The notes beneath the pieces were generated by a model. The model was not told the origin of the DNA and searched no databases. It was given only the letters and a program-made list of their open reading frames with translations. Both the position numbers and the translations under genes were made by a program. A stretch of 64,000 nt of DNA from CAVVJA01 sp963801715 (lineage in GTDB: Bacteria; Actinomycetota; Actinomycetes; Mycobacteriales; Jatrophihabitantaceae), in assembly GCA_963801715.1 (NCBI GenBank), contig CAWDGB010000005.1, positions 272,414 through 336,413 of the forward strand. Reading direction: 5' to 3'. Position 1 is the stretch's first letter, and each line of letters begins with the position of its first letter. Positions 24,623-33,911 of this stretch are shown piece after piece.

Positions 24623-25705
24623 ATGGGCAACATCCGCGTAGGCATCGTCGGCGTCGGCAACTGTGCCGCCTCGCTCGTCCAAGGCGTGCACTACTACCGC
24701 GACGCCGATCCGACGCAGAAGGTGCCCGGCCTGATGCATGTCAAATTCGGGCCGTATCACGTGCGGGACATCCAGTTCGTGGCTGCCTTCGATGTCGATG
24801 CCAAGAAGGTCGGTCGCGATCTGTCCGAGGCGATCTCGGCCAGTCAGAACAACACGATCAAGATCTGCGACGTGCCGCCGCAGGACGTCATCGTCCAGCG
24901 CGGCCACACCCTGGACGGTCTGGGCAAGTACTACCGCGAGACCATCGAGGAATCCGACGAGGAGCCCGTTGACGTCGTCGCGACACTGCGCGACGCCGCA
25001 GTGGACGTGCTCATCTGCTACCTGCCTGTCGGCTCGGAGCACGCGGCCAAGTTCTACGCCCAGTGCGCGATCGACGCTGGAGTGGCCTTCGTGAACGCTC
25101 TGCCGGTGTTCATCGCCAGCACCCCCGAGTGGGCGGCCAAGTTCGAGGAGGCCGGTGTGCCCATCGTCGGCGACGACATCAAGTCGCAGGTCGGTGCCAC
25201 CATCACCCACCGAGTACTCGCCAAGCTGTTCGAGGATCGGGGCGTCGAGCTTCAGCGCACGATGCAGCTCAACGTCGGCGGCAACATGGACTTCCTGAAC
25301 ATGCTCGAACGCGATCGGCTCGAGTCGAAGAAGATCAGCAAGACGCAGGCAGTGACGTCGCAGATCCCCGATCGTGACCTCGGCAAGCGGAACGTGCACA
25401 TCGGGCCCTCGGACTACGTCGCATGGCTCGACGACCGCAAATGGGCCTACGTCCGGCTGGAGGGCAAGGCCTTCGGCGACGTCCCACTGAACCTGGAGTA
25501 CAAGCTCGAGGTCTGGGATTCTCCCAATTCGGCCGGCGTCATCATCGACGCGCTCCGCTGCGCCAAGATTGCGAAGGATCGCGGCATCGGCGGCCCGATC
25601 TTGTCGGCGTCGAGCTACTTCATGAAGTCGCCACCGGTGCAGTACTTCGACGATGACGCTCGCGACGCCGTGCAGAAGTTCATCGACGGCGCGGTCGCCC
25701 GCTGA
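24623..25705 (+). CDS. ino1: Inositol-3-phosphate synthase
   Basis: A 360-residue NAD-dependent enzyme that turns glucose-6-phosphate into inositol-3-phosphate, the entry to mycothiol and phosphatidylinositol mannosides. The N-terminal Rossmann motif is VGIVGVGNCAASLVQGV. Further family segments are VAFVNALPVFIAS, the phosphate-binding PIVGDDIKSQVGATITHRVLAKL, and LNVGGNMDFLNMLERDRLESKKISKTQAV. The length and sequence fit the actinobacterial Ino1 type. AAGGAG precedes the ATG. It shares an operon with padR. The mycothiol-type enzymes at 21963 and possibly 8662 depend on this pathway. Confidence 0.95.
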   Translation: MGNIRVGIVGVGNCAASLVQGVHYYRDADPTQKVPGLMHVKFGPYHVRDIQFVAAFDVDAKKVGRDLSEAISASQNNTIKICDVPPQDVIVQRGHTLDGLGKYYRETIEESDEEPVDVVATLRDAAVDVLICYLPVGSEHAAKFYAQCAIDAGVAFVNALPVFIASTPEWAAKFEEAGVPIVGDDIKSQVGATITHRVLAKLFEDRGVELQRTMQLNVGGNMDFLNMLERDRLESKKISKTQAVTSQIPDRDLGKRNVHIGPSDYVAWLDDRKWAYVRLEGKAFGDVPLNLEYKLEVWDSPNSAGVIIDALRCAKIAKDRGIGGPILSASSYFMKSPPVQYFDDDARDAVQKFIDGAVAR

Positions 25706-25778
25706 GCCGTTGGAGCCTCCGCCAATCGGATCTGCCGCGCTCGCCAGGCTCGGCTACCCCCCGTATTGGCGCAGGCTC

Positions 25779-26396
25779 TTAGTTCAGGGAGGGGTCGGGA
25801 GGATAGGTCGCCACCAGACTGAGCGGTGGCGGCTGACGGCGTAGCACCCGCGACCACAGCTCTCGCGGCTCCTCGCTGAACACATCCGCCGCGGATCCAG
25901 TGACGACGAACCAGGCACCCTGGGCCAGCTCACCGTCGAGTTGGCCCGCGGACCAGCCCGCGTGCCCGGCGAAGATCCGCAATTGCGTGGTCAACCCGGT
26001 TATCAGCGCGACGTCAGCGTCCAGATCGACGGTGGCGAGGCCGTCCATGAGGCGGCGCACGCTGGATTCGTCCTCGCCGACTCCGTCACCGCCGACCTGG
26101 CCCAGGCACAGCGCACCGTCGACCAGGACGGGGCCACCCCCGAAGACCACCGACGGTTCGGAGACCGCGTCCTGCCAGAGCGGAAGCACCTGACCGACTG
26201 GGGTGCGACTGGGCCGGTTGATGACCACGCCGACCGTTCCGCCGCTGTCGTGCTCGAGCAGGTAAACGACGGTCCGCTTGAAGGTGTCCTCGGTGAGCAG
26301 CGGCGCGGCGATGAGCAGCCGTCCCGGCGCCGGTTCCAGCCTGCGCACCGGGAACGACGGCAGGTGGTCTGGTCGCTCGGAGGACACAGTGCACAT
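25779..26396 (-). CDS. YqgE/AlgH-family protein
   Basis: A 205-residue member of the YqgE/AlgH (DUF179) family. The N-terminal signature is PGRLLIAAPLLTEDTFKRTVVYLLEHDSGGTVGVVINRPS, followed by VVFGGGPVLVDGALCLGQ and RIFAGHAGWSAGQLDGELAQGAWFV, both highly conserved in the family. The protein is cytoplasmic and of unknown biochemical role, although related proteins influence alginate synthesis in Pseudomonas. I use ATG at 26396 since residues upstream of it are not conserved. It is divergent from an MFS transporter with a 70-base gap, and convergent with ino1. Confidence 0.9.
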   Translation of the reverse strand: MCTVSSERPDHLPSFPVRRLEPAPGRLLIAAPLLTEDTFKRTVVYLLEHDSGGTVGVVINRPSRTPVGQVLPLWQDAVSEPSVVFGGGPVLVDGALCLGQVGGDGVGEDESSVRRLMDGLATVDLDADVALITGLTTQLRIFAGHAGWSAGQLDGELAQGAWFVVTGSAADVFSEEPRELWSRVLRRQPPPLSLVATYPPDPSLN

Positions 26397-26466
26397 CTTG
26401 CCGCGTTCGCGTACGCGGTGTGCCACTCGGCGCAACAAATCGCTCGCGGCCAGCTACCGTCAGACT

Positions 26467-27789
26467 GTGCACTATCGGGGCCACCTGCGCGTCGCGCTCG
26501 CTCGGCGCGACTTCCGGCGGCTGCTGTTCGTGCGTCTGCTCGGCCAGTTCGGCGACGGTGTGTTCCAGATATCGCTGGCCGGCGCGGTGCTGTTCAACCC
26601 GGAGCGGCAGGCCCACGCGGCCGAGGTCGCCGCTGGATTCGCGGTGATCCTGCTGCCGTACTGCCTCGTCGGGCCGTTCGCCGGCGTGTTGCTCGACCGC
26701 TGGTGGCGCCAGCGGGTGCTCGTGCTCGCGAACCTGGTCCGCGCTGTGCTGGTTCTGGGCGTCGCCGCCGAGGTGGCGGCGGGTGTCGACAACCAACTGT
26801 TCTACGTCTCAGCGCTGGTTGTCGTGTCTGTTAACCGGTTCTTCCTCTCGACGCTGTCCGCCTCGTTGCCGCACGTGGTCAATCCTCCGGAGCTCGTCAC
26901 AGCCAATGCGCTGTCGACGACCTGCGGTGGGATCGCCGCCACGCTCGGCGGCGGTTTCGGTATCGCCATCCGGGCCCTGGCCGGGGACACCAACGTGGGG
27001 TACGGCATCGTCGGCGCGCTGGCGCTGCTGCCTTATGTCGCGTCCGCACTGACCGCCCGCGGCTTCGCTCGGGTGGCCCTCGGGCCTGACGACGTGCACC
27101 GGTGCAATCGGGAGACGATGCGGGCTGTCGCTGCAGGTCTCGTGGCTGGTGCCCAATATGTCGCTCGCTTGCGGCCGGTGTGTTACGCGTTCACGGTGAT
27201 CGGGATATACCGGTTCTGCTACGGCATCCTCACCATCACCACGTTGCTGCTCTACCGCAACTACCTGCCGGATGACGGCTTCTTCCGCAACGGACTCGCG
27301 GGTCTCGCGCAGGTCGTTCTCGGCGTCGCAGTCGGGTCTGCGCTGGCCGCAATCGTGACGCCGCCGGTCACCCGCCGGCTGGGCTTCGTACGGTGGGCGT
27401 CCATCCTGCTCATGACGGCGTCCTTTGCCGCCTTCGGCTTGATCCTCCCGTTCCGACTGCCCTTGCTGGTCCTGGCCGCCTGTGTGCTCGGCTTCACTTC
27501 TCAGGGCATCAAGATCTGTGTTGACACCCTGCTCCAACAGAATGTGGCCGACGATTTCCGCGGCCGGGTGTTCACCCTCTACGACACGCTGTTCAACATG
27601 ACCTTCGTGGCCGCGGCGGTCGTCACCGCCCTGCTGATCCCGGACTCCGGACATGCTCCTGCGGCCGTGGTCGCGATCGGTGTGGTCTTCGCGGTCACCG
27701 CGCTCGGCTACCTCCGCTTCCATGGCCGCGGTCAACTGGCGCCCGCGGCCTCCCCGGCCGAGACGGAGCCGCTTCCGATCGGCCAGTGA
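26467..27789 (+). CDS. MFS transporter
   Basis: A 440-residue polytopic membrane protein with about 12 hydrophobic helices and the shape of the MFS_3/enterobactin-exporter-like branch (DFRRLLFVRLLGQFGDGVFQISLAGAVLF at the N-terminus). The cytoplasmic loop 2-3 motif reads GPFAGVLLDRWWRQRVLV, the usual G-x-L-x-D-R-x-x-R signature. The start is GTG at 26467 because the first helix begins soon after; a frame open to 26278 overlaps YqgE. The substrate is unknown; drug or metabolite efflux is a family guess. Confidence 0.85.
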   Translation: MHYRGHLRVALARRDFRRLLFVRLLGQFGDGVFQISLAGAVLFNPERQAHAAEVAAGFAVILLPYCLVGPFAGVLLDRWWRQRVLVLANLVRAVLVLGVAAEVAAGVDNQLFYVSALVVVSVNRFFLSTLSASLPHVVNPPELVTANALSTTCGGIAATLGGGFGIAIRALAGDTNVGYGIVGALALLPYVASALTARGFARVALGPDDVHRCNRETMRAVAAGLVAGAQYVARLRPVCYAFTVIGIYRFCYGILTITTLLLYRNYLPDDGFFRNGLAGLAQVVLGVAVGSALAAIVTPPVTRRLGFVRWASILLMTASFAAFGLILPFRLPLLVLAACVLGFTSQGIKICVDTLLQQNVADDFRGRVFTLYDTLFNMTFVAAAVVTALLIPDSGHAPAAVVAIGVVFAVTALGYLRFHGRGQLAPAASPAETEPLPIGQ

Positions 27790-27807
27790 CGATTGGCCGG
27801 TGCCGAG

Positions 27808-29232
27808 TCATTCGCCGTTGTTGGCCGACGCCCACTCGCGCAGGGCAGCCACCGCGCGGTCATGTCCGAGCGGACCGTGCTCGAGTCGCAGGTCCAGGAG
27901 GTACCGGTAGGCCTGTCCGACGCGCGGCCCCGGCGGGATGCCCAGCACCGCCATGATCTCGTGCCCATCGAGATCCGGACGGATCGCGTCGAGCTCCTCC
28001 CGCGCGCGTAATGAGGTGATCCGGGCTTCGAGGGCGTCGTAGCTCGTCGCGAGAGCTTCCGCCTTGCGCTTGTTACGGGTCGTGCAGTCGGACCGAACGA
28101 GCTTGTGCAGCCGATCGAGCAGGGGCCCCGCGTCGACGACGTAGCGGCGTACGGCGGAGTCGGTCCACTCGCCGCGTCCGTAGCCGTAGAAGCGCAGATG
28201 CAGGAACACCAGCTGCGCGACCTCGTCAACCAGCTGCGTCGGGTACCGGAGCGCCGAAAGCCGCTTGCGGGCCAGCTTCGCGCCAACCGCCTCGTGGTGA
28301 TGGAAGGTCACTTGCCCGCCGGGCTCGAAACGCCGGGTGGCTGGCTTGCCGACGTCGTGCAGTACGGCCGCCCACCGCAATACCAGGTCGGGGCCTTCGG
28401 TCTCCAGGGCGATGGCTTGATCGAGGACCTGCAGGGTGTGCGCGTAGACGTCCTTGTGCTGACCGTGCTCGTCTGCGGCCATGCGCAGCGCGGGCAGCTC
28501 GGGCAGGACGACGTCGGCGAGACCGGTGTCGACGAGTACCTCCAGGCCGCGCCGGGGTGCCTGGCCGAGCAGCAGCTTGGTGAGCTCGCCCGAAATCCGC
28601 TCGGCGGTGATGCGACCCAGCTCGCCGGACATCGACGACATCGCGGCACGGACATCCGGCGCGATTCTCACTCCGAGGGTCGCCACGAACCGCGCCGCCC
28701 GCAGCATGCGGAGCGGATCGTCAGCGAACGACTCTTCGGGCGTGCTGGGCGTCCGCAGTATGCCGCGCGCCAGATCGGCCAGCCCTCCGTACGGATCGCT
28801 GAATCGGCCGTCACCGGTCACCGACAAGGCCATGGCATTCATCGTGAAGTCGCGACGGCGCAAGTCGTCCTCGAGTGACCGCCCGTACGCGACCTGGGGG
28901 TTACGGGACACCCGGTCGTAGCGATCCGCGCGGAAGGTCGTGATCTCGCATCGTTGCCCGTCGACCAGCGCGCCGACTGTGCCGAAGTCGATTCCGGTCG
29001 TCCAGGTGGCCTCAGCAATTGGGCCGACCAGTTCGAGCACCCGCTCCGGGTGGGCGTCGGTGGTGAAGTCGAGATCCCTGAGATCCGCGGAATCAGGGCC
29101 CCGCGCGAGCAACGCATCGCGGACCGGTCCGCCGACAAGGTGAAGCTGGTAGCCGGCCGAGTCGAACAGCGCGCCCAGTCGCTGCGCGACCGGCGGCACC
29201 GGCACCAGATCGGCAGGTCCACGGACGGTCAC
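27808..29232 (-). CDS. cca: CCA tRNA nucleotidyltransferase
   Basis: A 474-residue enzyme adding or repairing the 3' CCA of tRNAs. The class II nucleotidyltransferase head is LVGGPVRDALLARG with LRDLDFTTDAHPERVL for metal binding. The RNA-binding middle has RDFTMNAMALS and FADDPLRMLRAARFVATL. The C-terminal HD domain has VLRWAAVLHDVGKPATR and FHHHEAVGA. The gene order with the NUDIX gene, DUF6049, murJ and the thioredoxin pair matches mycobacteria, where it is called pcnA. None of the three tRNA genes in this window encodes CCA, so the enzyme is needed. The start is a GTG facing the NUDIX gene 39 bases away. Confidence 0.92.
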   Translation of the reverse strand: MTVRGPADLVPVPPVAQRLGALFDSAGYQLHLVGGPVRDALLARGPDSADLRDLDFTTDAHPERVLELVGPIAEATWTTGIDFGTVGALVDGQRCEITTFRADRYDRVSRNPQVAYGRSLEDDLRRRDFTMNAMALSVTGDGRFSDPYGGLADLARGILRTPSTPEESFADDPLRMLRAARFVATLGVRIAPDVRAAMSSMSGELGRITAERISGELTKLLLGQAPRRGLEVLVDTGLADVVLPELPALRMAADEHGQHKDVYAHTLQVLDQAIALETEGPDLVLRWAAVLHDVGKPATRRFEPGGQVTFHHHEAVGAKLARKRLSALRYPTQLVDEVAQLVFLHLRFYGYGRGEWTDSAVRRYVVDAGPLLDRLHKLVRSDCTTRNKRKAEALATSYDALEARITSLRAREELDAIRPDLDGHEIMAVLGIPPGPRVGQAYRYLLDLRLEHGPLGHDRAVAALREWASANNGE

Positions 29233-29271
29233 GGACGGCCAGCGTACCCATCGGGCGGTTACGATCGGGCC

Positions 29272-29823
29272 ATGTCCCGAGGCGCCTCGGACGCGCCCCG
29301 GCGCGGCCGGTCACAAGCGCGGAAAGCGCCGGCGGCCGGTCGAGACACTGCGGGCTCGTCCGGAGGCCGCACGCGTCGTCGCCCTCACCTGCAGCGAGTC
29401 GACGAGACGAGCGCGGGCGGCCTCGTCGTCGACCTCGCTGAGGAGATTCCGCGGGGGGCGCTCATCGGGCGTACAGACCGCAGGGGTCGGCTGCTCTGGT
29501 CTCTGCCGAAGGGGCACGTCGAGCCTGGAGAGACCCCGGAGCAGGCGGCCATCCGGGAGGTTGCTGAGGAGACCGGGATCGCGGGGGAGATATTGGGGAG
29601 TCTCGGCACGATCGACTTCTGGTTCATCGCGGAGGGACGGCGGGTGCACAAGACCGTCCACCACTTCCTGCTGCGGGCCGTCGGCGGCGAACTGTCCGAC
29701 GCCGACATCGAGGTCACCAAGGTCGAATGGGTGCCCTTCCCGCAGATTGCCGACCGGCTCGCCTACCCGGACGAGCGAGGCCTGGTTGACACCGCGGGGC
29801 GACTGCTCGCGGACACCGCGTGA
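29272..29823 (+). CDS. NUDIX hydrolase
   Basis: A 183-residue hydrolase. The Nudix box is complete: GHVEPGETPEQAAIREVAEETGI around residues 83-105, with all catalytic glutamates. The first 45 residues are basic, low-complexity and likely disordered (RGASDAPRRGRSQARKAPAAG...). It corresponds by position to mycobacterial MutT4, next to the CCA enzyme and DUF6049 gene. The substrate is not certain; oxidised nucleotides or a dinucleotide are family options. Its TGA overlaps the GTG start of the next gene, so the two are translationally coupled. Confidence 0.88.
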   Translation: MSRGASDAPRRGRSQARKAPAAGRDTAGSSGGRTRRRPHLQRVDETSAGGLVVDLAEEIPRGALIGRTDRRGRLLWSLPKGHVEPGETPEQAAIREVAEETGIAGEILGSLGTIDFWFIAEGRRVHKTVHHFLLRAVGGELSDADIEVTKVEWVPFPQIADRLAYPDERGLVDTAGRLLADTA

Positions 29824-32027
29824 GTCGACTACGGCGAATCGGGCCACCAGCGCATCAGGCCGGGCGGCGACGCGGCAAACGGGTCTTCGCCGCATTCCTC
29901 CTCGGCGGGTTCGCGCTGGCCTCGACGCCAACGTCCGCCGGCGCGGTTGCGCCACTGACCGAATCGTCGGTGACCGTTCGGGTCGTGGACATGTCCCCGA
30001 CGACGGCCACCGGAACGGCGAAACCGGCCCCGCTAACGATTACCGTCGCGCTGACGAACACCACCGGCCAGGCGCTGCGCGACGTCCAGCTCTCCGCTCA
30101 ACGCGAAGCGCCGATCAGCCGCCAGTCCCAGCTGGACCAGCTGATGGCGCACCCGACCGCCGGTGACCCCAATGGCGTCCAACCCATGCATGGGGTGGAT
30201 CTCGGCAATCTGGCGGCCCACGCGTCCGCCCGGGTGATCTATCGCGCCACAACCAGCACGGTCGTGTCGGCCGCCGACATATGCCTATGCCTCACCGGCG
30301 TCTATCCGATCGACTTCTCGGTGACTGCCACCGGGACCGACGGGGTGGCCACGCAGGTTGGCTTCGGGCAGACCTACCTGCCTTACTTCCAAAGCCAGCC
30401 TGAACGGGTGCAAATCAGCTGGGTATGGCCGCTGATCGACCGTCCGCACCGGCTCGACGACGACTTCACGTTCATCGACAACGCGTTGCCGGTGACCGTC
30501 GGAACTGGTGGTCGCCTCGACCGGATGCTCCGGGTCGCAGAGCAGGTCGCGCCCAACGTGCGGCTGTCGCTCGTTGTCGACGCCGACCTGCTCGACGAGC
30601 TTGCGGTCATGGCAAGCGGGAAGTACGACGTGCTCGTGGGCGGCGGCAGGCGGGTCGCCGGCACGGACGGGCGTGTCGCGCAAGCCTGGCTTGCCCGACT
30701 GCGTGCGTTGCTCCCGCGCGTAGATCTGCACATCACGCCGCCGAGTGACCCCGACATCCAAGCCATCGTTCGGCAGCACCTGCCTTGGACGGCAACCCTC
30801 AGCGATGCCGCGAGTACGCGAGTGGCGGCCGCGCTCGGCGTCCCGTCTCTTGCCCCATTCGGCGACGTGTACTGGGCAACTGGTGGGACGACCACACCCC
30901 AAGCGCTCGCGTCAGTCGTCGACCACGGCGCATCCGCGCTGATCCTCGACGACACCGCGTTTGCTTCCGACATCTCGGTTTATCCTCGGCCGGACGGGGT
31001 GACCACGCTCACCGCATCGGGGGTGAGCGGCCCGGTACGGGTGGCGGTGACTGATTCGGCGGTGCAAAAGTGGGCCGGTGCCGTGCTCGGCCGAGGCGGC
31101 CTCGGCACTGCCGCCCTTCCCCAGTTGGTGTCAGAGCTTGCCGTCCGGGCGGCAGATCAGCCGGATCAATCGCACTACGTCGTGATCACGCCGGACCGGC
31201 ATCTGGACCCGTCCGTCAGTCTCGTCACAAGGGCGATCCTCGAGACCGCGAGCACAAGTTGGTCAGAAGCGTTGCCGGTGCGCACGGCCCTGCGGCGCGT
31301 CCCGCCGACGGATCGCGGCGCCCTCGGAGGGGTCGATCCGAACCGGGAGATTTCCGCCGCTGTGGTGGGACAAGCGCTGGCGGCGGCGACCTTCGCCGAC
31401 TCCTTCCGTAGCGCGCTTTCCCAAGCAGACGCCGTGAAGGTGCTCGGCGGCATTCCCTCGGCCGTCCAGCGGACGGTGTCGTCCGCGTGGCGCGACCGGC
31501 GGGCAGAAGGCGTCCAGACGGCTGCGGCCTTGACCACAATCGTCGCGAGCCTGCAAAACGGAGTGCAGATCGCGCAACCGGCGGTGGGCACGTACACGCT
31601 TGCCTCGAACAGTGCGCCGCTCTTCGTCACCGTGGTGAACTCACTGGCGGTTCCGGTCACCGTGCGGGTGAGCATCGAGACCGTCAACAACATCGTTGGC
31701 TTCAGCGCGCAAACCCTGCAGCACGAGACGATTCCAGCCCGGCAACAGGTTTCGCTCCGCATGGCCGTCAAGGTGCAGCGGGCCGGACGGTTCCAGGTGG
31801 ACGCGACGCTAGCCACGCCAGACGGAACACCGCTGGGTCAGCCGGTGCGTCTTCAGGTCCGCAGCACGGCCCTCGGTGGCATCGGGGTGACCATCACCCT
31901 GGTGGCAACCGGGATCCTCGTCGTCGCGCTCATTGTGCGCTTCGTCCGCCGGCTCCGTCACCGCCGGTCACCGCCGCCTACCGACCGCTCGGCGCCGCCC
32001 GCCCAGCCGATGGCGGTGGGTTCATGA
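29820..32027 (+). CDS. DUF6049-family secreted, membrane-anchored protein
   Basis: A 735-residue protein with an Arg-rich N-terminus and signal sequence (KRVFAAFLLGGFALASTPTSAGA). The large extracellular part has Ig-like segments (VRVVDMSPTTATGTAKPAPLTITVALTNTTGQAL) and a C-terminal transmembrane helix GVTITLVATGILVVALIVRFV followed by a basic tail. The family is restricted to actinobacteria and always precedes murJ, which suggests a cell-envelope function with lipid II export. The GTG start overlaps the NUDIX stop, and its stop overlaps the murJ ATG (ATGA). The biochemical role is unknown. Confidence 0.85.
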   Translation: MSRLRRIGPPAHQAGRRRGKRVFAAFLLGGFALASTPTSAGAVAPLTESSVTVRVVDMSPTTATGTAKPAPLTITVALTNTTGQALRDVQLSAQREAPISRQSQLDQLMAHPTAGDPNGVQPMHGVDLGNLAAHASARVIYRATTSTVVSAADICLCLTGVYPIDFSVTATGTDGVATQVGFGQTYLPYFQSQPERVQISWVWPLIDRPHRLDDDFTFIDNALPVTVGTGGRLDRMLRVAEQVAPNVRLSLVVDADLLDELAVMASGKYDVLVGGGRRVAGTDGRVAQAWLARLRALLPRVDLHITPPSDPDIQAIVRQHLPWTATLSDAASTRVAAALGVPSLAPFGDVYWATGGTTTPQALASVVDHGASALILDDTAFASDISVYPRPDGVTTLTASGVSGPVRVAVTDSAVQKWAGAVLGRGGLGTAALPQLVSELAVRAADQPDQSHYVVITPDRHLDPSVSLVTRAILETASTSWSEALPVRTALRRVPPTDRGALGGVDPNREISAAVVGQALAAATFADSFRSALSQADAVKVLGGIPSAVQRTVSSAWRDRRAEGVQTAAALTTIVASLQNGVQIAQPAVGTYTLASNSAPLFVTVVNSLAVPVTVRVSIETVNNIVGFSAQTLQHETIPARQQVSLRMAVKVQRAGRFQVDATLATPDGTPLGQPVRLQVRSTALGGIGVTITLVATGILVVALIVRFVRRLRHRRSPPPTDRSAPPAQPMAVGS

Positions 32028-33865
32028 CCGAAGATAGCTGGAGCGAGCCCGAGCTCTACGGCTCGGATCAGGTCGTCCTGCAGCCACCGGACCAGGCCGA
32101 TGTCGCGTGGGGCGTCACGACATACGTCGGGCCGAAGCGGTACCGGCCCGTCGCCAACAATCAGCTGCCGCATCCGACCGCGCAGGCGACTTCCGAGCCC
32201 GAGCTGCCACCGGCCGACGACAACCGCAGCCTGCTGGCGTCCAGCCGCACAATGGCTATCGGCAGCCTGTTCAGCCGAATCACGGGCTTCATACGCACCC
32301 TGGCAATCGCCGCCGCTCTCGGCGCCGCTGGCGTTGGCGACGCGTTCAACGGTGCGAACACGTTTCCGAACATGGTCTACGAGCTGCTCCTGGGCGGCGT
32401 GCTCACCAGCGTGATCGTTCCGTTGCTGGTCAACGCACAGGTACATGACAAAGACCGCGGTGTGGCCTACACGCAGCGATTGATGTCACTGGCGACGGTC
32501 GCGTTGGCGATCGCGACCCTGCTCGCGGTCGCCGCGGCGCCGCTGATCGCACGTGCGTTCGTGGCCGAGCCCGCGAAGCGAGAGCTGACCAGCATGTTCG
32601 CGACGCTGCTGCTTCCGGAGATCTTCTTCTACGGCATGGCCGGCATGTTCACGGCACTGCTGAACGTCAAGCACGTCTTCGGCCCGGGGGCCTGGGCACC
32701 GGTCGTGAACAACGTGATCGCGATCCTCACGGTGGGAATCTTCCTCACCCTGCCCGGCCCGCACACCTTGCTGCCGTCCACGATCACGAATCCGCAGATC
32801 CTCGTCCTGGGCATCGGCACGACGCTTGGGATCGCGGCCCAGGCCGCGGTGCTGATCCCGTTCGTGCGCCGGACCGGATTCCGGTGGAAGTGGCGCCTAC
32901 GCGGTACCCCCGAAGAGGAAGACCGCATGAAAGAGGCGGGGTCGCTGACCGCCTGGGTGCTCGGTTACGTGGCGGCCAGCCAGGTGGGTGTCGTCGTGAT
33001 CATCAAGGTCGCGTTCGGGCTGAGCGACGGCGCGGTCACCAACTTCACGTTTGCCGACCTGCTCTTCCAGGTCCCCTACGGCGTGCTGGGGGTGTCGCTT
33101 CTCACCGCGCTGATGCCGCGCATGTCCCGGTCCGCCGCTCGGGGCGATACCGCGGCGGTGGTGGCCGACCTGTCTCTCGGCGCGAGACTCTCCGCCGTTG
33201 CCCTGATTCCCGTGACGGCCGCGTTCATCGTTCTCGGGCCATCGCTCACCACGGCGTTGTTCATCGGGCGGATGACAGTCGATGAGGCTCGCCTGGTCGG
33301 TACGACGCTGGCCTGGGCGGCGTTCGGCTTGCTTCCGTTCGCGTTCGTCATGCTGCAGCTACGGGTGTTCTACGCCATGCGCGACGCCCGGACACCGACG
33401 CTCGTGAACATTTGCATGGTGCTGGCGAAGATCATCCTGGTTCTGCTGGCGCGCGAGGTGCTCTCCGGGGACGCTCAGGTGATCGCGCTGAACGTCTCCA
33501 CATCCCTGTCCTACATCGTCGGCGCCGTACTCGGCCATGTGCTGCTCACCCGGCGATTCGGCCGGCTGGGATTTCGCACGGTGGCCCGGACCGTCTGCCG
33601 GATCGCCATCGCAGCTGCTATCGCCGGCGCAGTCGCATGGGGCGGCGTATACGTCGCGCACCTGATCGCCGGTTCCGACCGAGTCGGCTCGTTCGTTGCT
33701 CTCATTCTCGGCGGGATTCCCGCCATCGTGGTGTTCGTGATAGCGGGACGGGCGCTGCACATCTCCGAGCTCTCAGACATCCTCGGAGCGCTGCGGCGCC
33801 GGCCGGCAGCAGCGCCGCCGGAGCGCCAGTCCGCTACGTCCGAGCGGGAATCTCAGGGGCCGTAA
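32024..33865 (+). CDS. murJ: Lipid II flippase
   Basis: A 613-residue integral membrane protein of the MurJ/MviN family, which moves lipid II across the membrane for peptidoglycan synthesis. A cytoplasmic N-tail of about 65 residues is followed by some 14 helices. The family signature LASSRTMAIGSLFSRITGFIRTLAIAAALG (helix 1) and GDAFNGANTFPNMVYELLLGGVLTSVIVPLLV are clear. It ends soon after the last helix with a short polar tail, lacking the pseudokinase domain that mycobacterial MurJ carries. Its ATG overlaps the DUF6049 stop, so it is translationally coupled. In mycobacteria sigM and its anti-sigma follow; here trxB follows directly. Confidence 0.93.
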   Translation: MTEDSWSEPELYGSDQVVLQPPDQADVAWGVTTYVGPKRYRPVANNQLPHPTAQATSEPELPPADDNRSLLASSRTMAIGSLFSRITGFIRTLAIAAALGAAGVGDAFNGANTFPNMVYELLLGGVLTSVIVPLLVNAQVHDKDRGVAYTQRLMSLATVALAIATLLAVAAAPLIARAFVAEPAKRELTSMFATLLLPEIFFYGMAGMFTALLNVKHVFGPGAWAPVVNNVIAILTVGIFLTLPGPHTLLPSTITNPQILVLGIGTTLGIAAQAAVLIPFVRRTGFRWKWRLRGTPEEEDRMKEAGSLTAWVLGYVAASQVGVVVIIKVAFGLSDGAVTNFTFADLLFQVPYGVLGVSLLTALMPRMSRSAARGDTAAVVADLSLGARLSAVALIPVTAAFIVLGPSLTTALFIGRMTVDEARLVGTTLAWAAFGLLPFAFVMLQLRVFYAMRDARTPTLVNICMVLAKIILVLLAREVLSGDAQVIALNVSTSLSYIVGAVLGHVLLTRRFGRLGFRTVARTVCRIAIAAAIAGAVAWGGVYVAHLIAGSDRVGSFVALILGGIPAIVVFVIAGRALHISELSDILGALRRRPAAAPPERQSATSERESQGP

Positions 33866-33911
33866 GATCGTTATGCCGGTCGACATCGTCGAATTTCGAG
33901 GACATCACCAC

